From Rhynchopus euleeides (taxonomy: Eukaryota > Euglenozoa > Diplonemea > Diplonemida > Diplonemidae), in the NCBI GenBank assembly GCA_963210315.1, contig OY723281.1, positions 868,001 through 932,000 on the forward strand: a DNA stretch of 64,000 nucleotides. Direction: 5' to 3'. A program made the translations under genes and the position numbers. The notes beneath the pieces were generated by a model that was not told where the DNA came from, did no database searches, and saw only the letters and a program-made list of their open reading frames with translations. This document shows, one piece after another, positions 54,501-62,347 of this stretch. Every line of letters starts with the position of its first letter. Positions within the stretch are counted from its first letter, which is position 1.

Positions 54501-57500
54501 AAACAAAAGACTTTACCTCTATGTACACGTCTTTGGATCAAGAGGCGGTAATTGAGGGTGTCTCCTGGTGTGTGGAACAGGCGTTTGCGGCGAAGGGTGG
54601 CAGGTTTTTGGCGCGAGAGACGAAGGCCAAAAAAAGAAAGAAAAAGGCCTTCCGCTGGAAGGAAGGGCGGGGGGATGATAGAACACTTGCGTACAACAGT
54701 GATGAAGTCAAAGAGTTAGTGAGACTAGCTGTGACCAACAGCTTCATCAAAAATGGCGAGTTCGTCCTCCACCAGAAGAAGGGCATCCCGACCGGTGGAA
54801 ATGCCAGCCCGGACCTGGCAAACCTTTTTTGCGCAAGTAAGGAAATGCGCTATATCGATAAGCTCCCCATTAAAAAGCAAAAGGAGTATAATGGGTTCTT
54901 CAGATTTATTGATGACGTTTTTACCCTTGGAGCGGACATCCCTGACAAGGTCTACGGGATGACCTCTGAGGACACAACAAGGCAGAAAGACGATTGTGTG
55001 TTTCTGGGGGGTAGGAACCGTTGGCAGAGATACGCCGATGACCCCGAAGACACGAAGACACGTGTCCGTATGTCAGTATTCAATAAAGAGAGTGACTGGG
55101 TAACCTATACACCCAATAAATATACTTGTCGAACAAGTGCAGCACCAGAAAGCCAAGGAAGGGGTATTTTGGTGTCACAGTTGATACGGTCTGCGGGTAT
55201 GTGCAACAACCTGGATGATTTCAAGGTTGAAGCAGAGCTGATTTTGCGGCGCCTCCTCGGACGGGGATGGAAGCCGTACGAATTGCGTAGTGCTTGGTAC
55301 AGAACTACACGAAGGTTGTTTTGTGTGGCTCCGTCTGCAATGGCAAAAATGGAGCGCCTGTTTGATACTGCTGTGGACAGACACTATCGCAAACACCCTC
55401 TCCCCAAGCTACGGGAGTATGTGTGGGCAAAACCAACCCGAGACATGCCATTGAGAGGAAAGTGTGTGGATATCAGCCCTTCGGACACCCACACAGACCC
55501 CGCACCGCAAGGGGCGGATGTGAAGCCTACTGGAAGTGCGAACCAACGCAAGAGTGAAAGTGATTCTTTTGTCCCTCTCTTCTCTACCTCCTCCCCTTCC
55601 GTACCGTTGTCTTCCTCTTCCTCTTCCTCCTCTCCTCCCCTCTCTCCACCCGTCCCCTCACAACAGCCTCCAGTTTTGGGGAAGAGCACGATAAGTATGA
55701 AGGTACTGCACAGCAATACGTTGTCGTGGGGTGTTGTCAATGAGGGAAATACTTGCTACCTGGGAGCACTGTACCAGATGCTCGCACACTCGGTACTTCC
55801 AGCTACCCTAGGCAGTGCATGCAGGTTTGTTTCAAACGGACTCGGCCTAACCCCCATACTCATGGGATTGTACTCCATGTACACCAGGAGTCGCACAGAT
55901 CATTCAGTGTCCGTGTTGCAAACAGCCATCCACAGTATGTTCCAGACAAGGGAGCAGCATTGCGCGGATGAAGCGTATTGTCTGGGGGTTGTCCCAACAC
56001 TGGAAGCAGAATGGAGAATGCTGAATGAACACCTCAGGACGATGGACCAACCGACAGTACAGTCATGGATCCCTGAAGTGAGGACATTCACAAGCATGGC
56101 ATGCCAAAATTGCAAGAAGGTCACGGGGAGGGAGGAACAGTTGTCCCTACTGTCAGTCCCACTCAACAACCCCGGGAAAACAGGTGTGACTTTGGCCGAC
56201 AGAATTTGCGAAAGCCTGATGCCTGAAGAAGTGCTTAATTACGAGTGCGAAATGTGTGCCCCAAACAAACAACGGGCGACAAAGTCGATGCAAATCACAT
56301 CTCTCCCGACACACTTGTTTATACGACTCTGGCGCTTCAAAACACTCAGAGTTGGCAACGGTGTCATGTATGAGCGCAAGACTCGAGCGATCAACATTGA
56401 CACGGACTTGCTGATGTCGAGTGGAAATAACGGAGGGAAGCCTTCCTTTACAAGGTACCGCCTCACGGGTGCAGTCCTGCACAGAGGAAATACCCCGCAC
56501 GGAGGCCATTACCGTTTTATCAGCTGTGGCACGGATGCCATGGCCTTGTTTGACGACAACACCGTGACTGTGGCCAACACAGCTGAGGAAATGGATGCCT
56601 TCAGGGGTTTCCTTGAGAAGGAGTCGACCATCCTCGTGTATTGTGATAAGGATGCCCCTCAGGAGGAGAAGGTTAGCATGCCCAACTCGCCAGAAGTATA
56701 TGTATCTCCCACACAACAACCTGGGCTCACGGGAAACACGGAAGACATAATGCAAAAGCTGCAGGATGCCACCGTCCCCAAGAGTGCCATTGTTTTGAAT
56801 GAACCACAGGAACCACCCCAGCAGCGCGGGGAGGAATACCTGACTTTGGAACGCAGGACTTTGGAAATGGAGGAAAGTGCAGAGCGGGCGCATGTTGTGG
56901 AAGAAGAAGCCCTAGCACGTTTTGCTTTGTGTAGTGAAATCACGGAAGTCCTTGATAGGTATCGGACCGAGGAGCAAACGAAGACGCTCGTCAGTCTATG
57001 CCGGAAGGAACTCCAAGAGGCGATAGAGGTGCGAGAGGCAGAGCAAAAAAGAGCAGCAGAGGATCATGAGAGGTCAGTCGTGGAGAAGGAGAAAGCTTTG
57101 GCAAAGGCAGAGAGTGAGGTAAAGAGGGTGAATGAGGAGAAGGAAAAGGTGGCGAACGAGGCACAGGCCAAAGCGGACCGTTTGAATCAACAACGACAGG
57201 AGATGGCCGTGTTAAAGGGACAGCTCCATAAGCAAGACTCTGCGTTGGCTTTTATGAAAGAGCTTGGTGTTGAAAGAGAGGCGGAGGTAGAAGCGTTGAG
57301 GGCACAGGCGACCCACGAAAAAGCGGTCCTCACCCAGGAACTGCAACGTGTGGAGTCCAAGGCCCGCAGCTACTCGTCTCAGGGAGAATCCCAACAGCGC
57401 TTACTTGAACAGACAGAGAATGCTTTGAAAGGTACACAGCAAGATAAGATGCTTTTGGAATTTCACGTGTCGGCGAGCATGCAAAATGAGAAGGCACTCC

Positions 57501-58291
57501 GTGACCAACTGGGGATGCAGGAGCAACATATGCAGATCCAGGAGGGCCTACACGAACAACAGAATCAGGATAAGGCCATGTTGGTTAAGCAGGTGCAGCA
57601 CCAGCTGCGCCAAGGCATGACCATGGCGAAAGAAATGGCGCGGCAGAAGGATTTCATCGTGCAACAAAACAACTTGGTATTGTCCCTGCAGTCAGCGTTG
57701 GAGGTGTCTGAGAACAAGCAGCTGCAAATACAGTCGCAGGACGCCCCAGCACGGGTGCAAGGGACGGACCAACCCCGTTTGTTGCAACCGAAGCCTGAGC
57801 AAGGGCAATTAGTTGTTCATACGGCCCAGAAGAAGAGGGACCGAGACGAAGTGAGTGGCAGTGACGAAACGAGTGAAGAGTCGAAGGACCTGTTTGAAAG
57901 CCAACCGCAACTTGATACAGTGGCTGCGACTTCTTCAGCCCTTGTAGTCATTCTCCCGGAGGATCGGGTGACGCCAAAGCCCAAGGGGCCGCAATCAAAG
58001 AGGCAGCGTGCAGAACCTGCCTCGGTAGTGAGCGGCTCTCAGATACAGGCGTCAGCCACGGAACCTGCTGTGGAACTTCCCTTGTTGTTGGGTGCCCCTC
58101 CGGCACAGATATCGCCCTCGGTGCCTGCCTCCCCTGATATTTTTCTGTCTCAGACGGGTGGTGAAGGGGTGGATGGTGAGCGGGAGACGGGGCCACCAGG
58201 GAAATCAGAGACGGACAGAACGGAGGTCTCACAATCGCAGTCAGGGGAGCCTGGTAATGGAACAGAACCAGAGCCTGACGGAACCACTTGA
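51551..58291 (+). CDS. Retroelement polyprotein: GIY-YIG endonuclease, Penelope-type reverse transcriptase, USP deubiquitinase, coiled coil
   Basis: 2,246 residues from the first ATG (MAPHMSRHYF). About 1-370 is Pro/Gly-rich with GKGKGKGKGK runs, probably nucleic-acid binding. GIY-YIG is at 396-475: GVVYVV, VYVGQTSG, R419/R421 and candidate catalytic E475. A CxC...HxxH cluster (C694, C696, H706, H709) may bind zinc. The reverse transcriptase spans about 800-1260: DKS at 809-811, SLKIHK near 875, motif A KDFTSMYTS with D987, motif B GIPTGGNASPDLA from 1078, motif C FRFIDDVF with D1121/D1122, and a Penelope-type thumb (SQLIRSAGMCNN). The USP domain spans about 1392-1700: Cys box GVVNEGNTCYLGALYQML with C1402, CxxC pairs near 1518 and 1565, H1653 in GGHYRF and D1668/D1669 in LFDDNTV. 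A coiled coil covers about 1750-2080, followed by acidic and basic tails including SKRQRAEP. The key residues of all three enzyme domains are present. Confidence 0.9.
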   Translation: MAPHMSRHYFNRAPFYGGPRFHLDEPVFNNSTSKAPLSPTPLPYGYLWYPPQASAYHSSHHPRGDWQVENRQFPFIPQHMQQPPPPPPPPPHFYNGVSYTPNTNPTFFRTPTQYPRGTGNRGTAAPQYGGHKGYGVPGGVPFRRGYTGKGSFFGKGKGKGKGKSGNIGRKGVKGQGGGKGWEGRGLGERNGPVKGVWKGQGGKGKGRGHANQNSVPSTFPITLAELIRQSLKQQPLPPTAFPNKPQANGSVKPQVTIRKGQGKGSGKGKGGKNGRGVREGPANLYELLSKGGAGRGRKGRPKTAEQQKKELAKEAKRGPFPELRKSPWVRPFSSDLRQPKRNAISWDAWEEECAGVAQEFCDKHGDRLIRGYKHQKVEGDGIQHFLELNENREAEGVVYVVCDQQGNPVYVGQTSGTLRNRMQQHWKGKSGLNGIPFATRLLRTKHPHYGFVLQKIQGYTGGNLESFRRQSNAVENFWMSHLRTPDNACSAYHQTKRKSEPVNGRHISPHKRSTRPAKEWVEYVREGQKDSENDKVHIVLDAGKYHKIRQQLSHLLSLPVEEIKQYNMDEWEINRVKRLLAWLTQHVKRETLPKNVKCLEERLQERLKAKKKEKPKSKKEFLSVKFSHPAMDGLKLQRLLRDEKVVQACPDKDRLANTMVSLSQGPPLYCLIQNCTKESLGLAAEGVLPEHENCPCQKYRSPDQPHTGHLFTVAQTMSGISEGFRELLNKGRKYRLSGDLQQGCEKASEVLSDFVETFGEKEETAEFRKVLLTALRNEFAALPPVEGADRIDTAELKKVQEDVVLCSVDKSSHDFGAICKHFYRHWLREQLSATTGTFETAKETEKQILNRLQRECDERQLQIGDCFPYLYGSLKIHKPVEKGPTLRGIAGLSGDNRDETEGEKMERKKKQKESKVNQPTVGIATGIHTELSGLLKMVIRTLSDEDETHRRKCGVKRFFVVESYDEVAKYMKMNYDTVKKATPKTKDFTSMYTSLDQEAVIEGVSWCVEQAFAAKGGRFLARETKAKKRKKKAFRWKEGRGDDRTLAYNSDEVKELVRLAVTNSFIKNGEFVLHQKKGIPTGGNASPDLANLFCASKEMRYIDKLPIKKQKEYNGFFRFIDDVFTLGADIPDKVYGMTSEDTTRQKDDCVFLGGRNRWQRYADDPEDTKTRVRMSVFNKESDWVTYTPNKYTCRTSAAPESQGRGILVSQLIRSAGMCNNLDDFKVEAELILRRLLGRGWKPYELRSAWYRTTRRLFCVAPSAMAKMERLFDTAVDRHYRKHPLPKLREYVWAKPTRDMPLRGKCVDISPSDTHTDPAPQGADVKPTGSANQRKSESDSFVPLFSTSSPSVPLSSSSSSSSPPLSPPVPSQQPPVLGKSTISMKVLHSNTLSWGVVNEGNTCYLGALYQMLAHSVLPATLGSACRFVSNGLGLTPILMGLYSMYTRSRTDHSVSVLQTAIHSMFQTREQHCADEAYCLGVVPTLEAEWRMLNEHLRTMDQPTVQSWIPEVRTFTSMACQNCKKVTGREEQLSLLSVPLNNPGKTGVTLADRICESLMPEEVLNYECEMCAPNKQRATKSMQITSLPTHLFIRLWRFKTLRVGNGVMYERKTRAINIDTDLLMSSGNNGGKPSFTRYRLTGAVLHRGNTPHGGHYRFISCGTDAMALFDDNTVTVANTAEEMDAFRGFLEKESTILVYCDKDAPQEEKVSMPNSPEVYVSPTQQPGLTGNTEDIMQKLQDATVPKSAIVLNEPQEPPQQRGEEYLTLERRTLEMEESAERAHVVEEEALARFALCSEITEVLDRYRTEEQTKTLVSLCRKELQEAIEVREAEQKRAAEDHERSVVEKEKALAKAESEVKRVNEEKEKVANEAQAKADRLNQQRQEMAVLKGQLHKQDSALAFMKELGVEREAEVEALRAQATHEKAVLTQELQRVESKARSYSSQGESQQRLLEQTENALKGTQQDKMLLEFHVSASMQNEKALRDQLGMQEQHMQIQEGLHEQQNQDKAMLVKQVQHQLRQGMTMAKEMARQKDFIVQQNNLVLSLQSALEVSENKQLQIQSQDAPARVQGTDQPRLLQPKPEQGQLVVHTAQKKRDRDEVSGSDETSEESKDLFESQPQLDTVAATSSALVVILPEDRVTPKPKGPQSKRQRAEPASVVSGSQIQASATEPAVELPLLLGAPPAQISPSVPASPDIFLSQTGGEGVDGERETGPPGKSETDRTEVSQSQSGEPGNGTEPEPDGTT

Positions 58292-58340
58292 CTATATGCC
58301 AAGTGAGTGCCGCGTGGGGTGAGCTACGACCACGTGATGA

Positions 58341-58884
58341 TGAAGGCTTGAACAAGAGATGAAGCGTTTAGTGTATACGAATGTGTGAGGTGAGTGTGTA
58401 TGCTGACGGACGTGACGGAACGTGATGAATATTTTGTTTTCTAAAACGAATTCCCCCCCCCCCCCCTCCCCCCGGAACCTGAGAATGTGACCGCCTACCC
58501 AATGGTGTTTACACAAAGGAGTTCAGCGTGTTAAACCCCATTCTCTGTTCCCAAGGCAGAGCGGCGATGTGTACCCAGAGTGTACGTACGTGCACATGGC
58601 TCTGCAGATACGCTGAGTGGTGAGGGGCATGCCTGTTTTCCCTTTTGTTTCCATTATCTTGTCTTCAGAACGAACACACGAATGAAACAAAAACCATAAC
58701 AGAACGCCCCCACCCCTGATGTATGTTTTTTCTCAACCATTTCCCCCCCCCCCCCTCCCCCAACCCCCGTTTTTGCTATGTCTTTTGATATGGTTCTTTC
58801 CCCCTTTTTCCCCCCCCCCCACCCGACAAGCGAATCAGCAGTGTGTATCTGTACACAGAAATAAACCAATAACATGACAGTAGA
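58341..58884 (+). repeat. Right pseudo-LTR
   Basis: This is a direct repeat of the left copy, from TGAAGGCTTGAACAAG to ATGACAGTAGA. The shared string runs on to 58888 because the following GTGC is also the start of the host duplication, so the exact end is ambiguous by four bases. It begins 50 bp after the stop codon of the polyprotein and therefore forms the 3' UTR. Confidence 0.9.
58860..58865 (+). promoter_or_regulatory. Likely polyadenylation signal of the retroelement (AATAAA)
   Basis: AATAAA lies about 20 bp before the 3' end of the element, a normal spacing for 3' end formation. The left terminal repeat has the same hexamer at 50657. Confidence 0.6.
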
Positions 58885-59364
58885 GTGCTGGAGGGTCACA
58901 GCGGTGCTGTTCACAGCATTGCTGTGTCGGGCACGAGGATCTTCAGCGGGTCAGGTGACAAGACCATCCGTGTGTGGGACATCAGCACCCTCACACACAC
59001 ACACACCCTGGATGGGCACACTGATTGGGTGATGGGCATCGCCCTGACTCAGGACGAGCAGCACCTGGTGTCGTGCTCTGACGACAAGTCACTCAAGGTG
59101 TGGTGCACAACCTCCCTCAGCTGCCTGCGTACTGTGCAACTGGACGACTCTCCCTACTCACTTGCTGTGTCACAGCCAGGTGATGTTGTTGCAGTGGAAG
59201 GTGGGTCCACCACCACACTGTACCGCCTCAGCACAGGAGAGTGTCTGGGGGAGGTGGACTCAAAGGGTGGTGGTGTTGCACTCAGCCTCTGCGGGAGGTG
59301 GGTCTTCACACCAACGAACAAAACTTCAGTCTCTGTGTGTGCTGTGTCTTCCGTTTCAGCCTGA
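58885..59364 (+). pseudogene. WD40 gene copy 1, 3' part, downstream of the retroelement
   Basis: The frame starts VLEGHSGAVHSIAVSG at the right copy of the 27-bp duplication (58885-58911). It continues through blades with GDKTIRVWDIS, SDDKSLKVWCTT and TTTLYRLSTGE to a stop at 59362-59364, ending SVSVCAVSSVSA. It has no promoter or start codon of its own. The junction sequence differs from the left flank at three of 27 positions. Confidence 0.8.
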
Positions 59365-60544
59365 GTGCAGTGCCTGTTCCCTGTGCTCCTTGTGTGGTTG
59401 GCATGCGATCTTTTGCGCCGTGTTGTCTTCTAGCCTCGCAACACAGCACCACCTGACCCCTGCTCTGTTTGGAGGCAGCTGATGCGTTTGGATCTGGGAT
59501 GGGAAGAGGGCAAATGATTGACGCAGTGACCTCTCTGCAGACTGGTCCGCACACCCCCTGCCTCACCAAGCCCCCCTCTTGCAATGCACACCTGAGACCA
59601 GTGTTGTTTCGTAGTATTTTGGGGCCTGGCAAGATGGAATTCCCCTGCACTGCACTGCACCGCATGCTGCTCGTTGGGCAGGGGTGCAGCAGAAGGCAGC
59701 GTTGGGGGTGGGGGGGTGGGAGGTGTGAGTGCCTTGGTTATCCCCATGGTGCTGATGGCGGCATCGGCCTGGCTCAGGACGCTCAGGAGTGTGTGTGGGT
59801 GTTGTTGCGATCGACGAACCCTCTACTCTTCGTCGCTCTTCTCTTCTCTGTTGCAGGCATGCACCCCCTACCGACCACCCTACACATTTGGTGGGCTAAA
59901 GAAGGTTCCCTGCCCACCGCAGCAGGGCGTGTGGGGCACACCACCCCACGCGCACACCACCACCCACACAGCCTCCTCCCGTCACCGTGTCTGCGAGGGG
60001 CGGGAAGAAGGGGAGGTGCGTGACGCCCCCCGCAGCGGAGCCGGGCACTCCCCCACAGAGCGCGTCGAAGCGGCGTCGCGTCACGGCCTGCCCGGTGCAA
60101 TCGCCTGCGACCCCGGGTGCTGTGGGTGGGTCCCTGGAGGGGGGCATCGCGGCGGAGGGGGGCCCAGTCGTGGAGAAGGTGCTCGCCACCAACCCCACAG
60201 AGCCCGCAGGTGTCGAACCCAGCAGCAAGAGTATGGCATCACCAATGCAAGGAACATGTTTCGTGTGTGTGTCCTTGTGGGAAGCGTCAACCTGACAGTG
60301 CAATTGGAGTGTCATCAGAACTGTTGTTGCGAGAAGGAGAGGTTGCCTTCTGATAGTTCTTCCGCAGCCCAACTGTGTAGGTACTTCGGGAGTGTTGATA
60401 ATGGGTGGGATGTGATGTGCATAACAAAGCAATTGATCAACGCAATAAACTGTGTGGGGACTTGTTCTGTGATGTTGTGTGCAAGCTTGCGTCCCGACAA
60501 CCATCTCGACACCTCACCTCCTCCCAACCACCACTACCACAGGG
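59365..60544. other. Intergenic region with a possible small multi-exon coding stretch
   Basis: About 59740-60290 has splice-like and coding-like features. A frame reading SALVIPMVLMAASAWLRTL ends at GTGTGTG near 59795. A strong pyrimidine tract and GCAG acceptor follow at about 59847, then ACTPYRPPYTFGGLKK. After another acceptor near 59970 comes a basic frame with GGKKGRCVTPPAAEPG and SASKRRRVTACPV (a nuclear-signal-like cluster). These could be 5' exons of WD40 copy 2 or a separate gene. I could not fix the exons. A 48-bp word shared with other WD40 spacers is at 59434-59481. Confidence 0.25.
59434..59481 (+). repeat. Conserved 48-bp intergenic word of the WD40 cluster, copy 1
   Basis: CCTCGCAACACAGCACCACC...GGAGGCAGCTG lies just after the WD40 reading frame. 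Near-identical copies are at about 61865-61911 and 62021-62068, both between copies 2 and 3. They are probably inherited with the tandem gene duplication, and may be regulatory. Confidence 0.6.
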
Positions 60545-61683
60545 ATGGACGGCCCCACTGTGGATGTGACTGTGCGTCACACGGGGACGGGCCACAGCTG
60601 TGTCGTCGGTGTTCCGGAAGGCGGGACCGTGGTCGGGCTGAAGGCGGATGCGCTCAACGAGATGTTCCCGGGTTCTATCAACCCAGTCCGTGAGGCTGAA
60701 AACGTCGCAGCACACATCGAAGGGTGTGAGGAGGAGCTGGACGATGCACAGCGTGTTGCCGACACAGGTCTGGAGGACGGGGGTGCTGTCCAGCTCGTCA
60801 ACCGCTGGCCCATCGTCAAGGCTCCCGCAGTCTACTCATCGACCCATGGCGAGGATGTATACCGCATCACACTGTCGAGGTGTGGGACGCTGTGTGCTGT
60901 GTGTGACTTCAACGGACACATCACTGTGTTTGACACCACCACCGCTGCTGTGGTGGCGGACTTAACACACGGCACACACGGCGACAAGTGTATTACGCAT
61001 ACTGCCTTCTCTGTGGGACGTGGTTGGCAACGTGCTCTTGGGACCGCACCATCTGCGTGCGGCTGACTTTAACTTGGGAGATGCTGGACCACAACAACAC
61101 CGTCCCGTTCAGTGCAGCGTGGTCACACTGCGGACGTCTGGTGTCCGGAGACGAATCACGCAAACTGCGTGTGTGGGACTTGAAGGGCACACCGAGCGCC
61201 AGAGTGCTGGAGGGTCACAGCAAGGCTGTTGACAGCATTGCTGTGTCGGGCACGAGGATCTTCAGCGGGTCAAATGACAAGACCATCCGTGTGTGGGACA
61301 TCAGCACCCTCACACACACACACACCCTGGATGACCACACTGCTTGGGCGATTGGCGTCGTGCTGACTCAGGACGAGCAGCACCTGGTGTCGTGCTCTTG
61401 GGACAAGTCACTCAAGGTGTGGTGCACAACCTCCCTCGGCTGCCTGCGTACTGTGCAACTGGATGAAGGTCCCAGCAGCTCACTTGCTGTGTCACAGCCA
61501 GGTGATGTTGTTGCAGCGAGGTGCCTGACTGCCACTAGACTGTACCGCCTCAGCACAGGAGAGTGTCTGGGGAAGGTGGACTCAAAGGGTGGTGGTGTTG
61601 CACTCAGCCTCTGCGGGAGGTGGGTCTTCACAGCGAACGAAACTTCAGTCTCTGTGTGTGCTGTGTCTTCCGTTTCACCGTGA
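60545..61683 (+). pseudogene. WD40 gene copy 2, with a reading-frame shift
   Basis: ATG at 60545 (MDGPTVDVTVRHTGTGHS) gives the beta-grasp N-terminus and the first blade. Near 61012 two bases are missing (TTCTCTGTGGGACG where the other copies have TTCTCTGTCTGTGGGACG). The upstream frame ends at 61066, and the remaining blades continue in another frame (60988-61683, LLCGTWLATCSWDRTICV to VSSVSP). A second, in-frame loss of four codons is seen at LTWEMLDHNN versus STWEEVCMLHHNN. Unless the two-base loss is a sequencing error or bridged by an unseen intron, the gene is broken. Its overall similarity to copies 1 and 3 is very high. Confidence 0.75.
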
Positions 61684-62347
61684 GTGCAGCGTCTTGGCCA
61701 CCCTGTTCCCTGCCTTGTGTTGCCATGTTGTTCGTGTGTGGACTTCGCTCTGAACTGCGGAAGAGTGTCAATAAGGAGCCCTTGGCATGTTCGGGGAAGT
61801 GGGCAATAGTGAACCTCACAAACAAAGTGACACAGTTTGACACACCCACCGTGTTGCTTCCTTGCCTCGCAACACAGCATCACCTGACCCCTGCTCTGTT
61901 GGAGGCAGCTGAAGCGTTTGGATCTGTTTTATGATTGACGCAGTTGCTGGGAAGGAGCTGTTCGCCGTGACTCTCTGGTCCTCCCCACCCACCCCGTTGT
62001 TTTCTGCCCTCCCTTTCTCACCTCGCAACACAGCATCACCTGACCCCTGCTCTGTTTGGAGGCAGCTGTGTGTTGTGCCCGTCACAACAGCCCAGCTCTC
62101 CCTCAGACCCCTTCACCCACCCGCAAAGTCGTTCGGAGCAGAGAGAACAGAACACGAGGCTCTTCCCCCAACCCCGCCACAACCCCATCCCATGAAGCTT
62201 GATACCCATCACACCGTCACCCACTGCACACACCGCCACACCCTCCAGCAAGCCTGCAAACCCACATACTGGACTTCCTCTGCCCAAGCTTTTTGGTCAG
62301 ACCACCCCGTTCCCAGTCGCCCCCCTCCGTGAGTGTACAAAGCAAAC
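61684..62347. other. Spacer between WD40 copies 2 and 3
   Basis: It holds two copies of the 48-bp word (about 61865-61911 and 62021-62068) and the promoter-side word GGGAAGGAGCTGTTCGCCGT (about 61949) shared with the region before copy 1. I see no other gene. Confidence 0.5.

Larger units (their letters stand above)
50139..58884 (+). mobile_element. Penelope-like retroelement, permuted (N-terminal GIY-YIG) type, with a USP domain; looks whole
   Basis: The element of about 8.75 kb is bounded by direct 0.55-kb repeats (pseudo-LTRs) and by short host duplications. It sits inside a WD40 gene. Between the repeats lie a structured leader (50686-51550) and one uninterrupted 2,246-codon frame ending 50 bp before the right repeat. 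The endonuclease precedes the reverse transcriptase, as in the Naiad/Chlamys group of Penelope-like elements known from algae, protists and invertebrates. The pseudo-LTRs appear to differ only in the length of a C-run, so the insertion is probably recent. No capsid-like gene is present. Family assignment rests on domain order and RT motifs, not on a phylogeny. Confidence 0.85.

Noticed and set aside
50139-58884. LTR retrotransposon
   Set aside because: Despite direct terminal repeats there is no gag, aspartic protease, RNase H or integrase, no TG...CA ends, and the RT has Penelope-type motifs with a GIY-YIG endonuclease.
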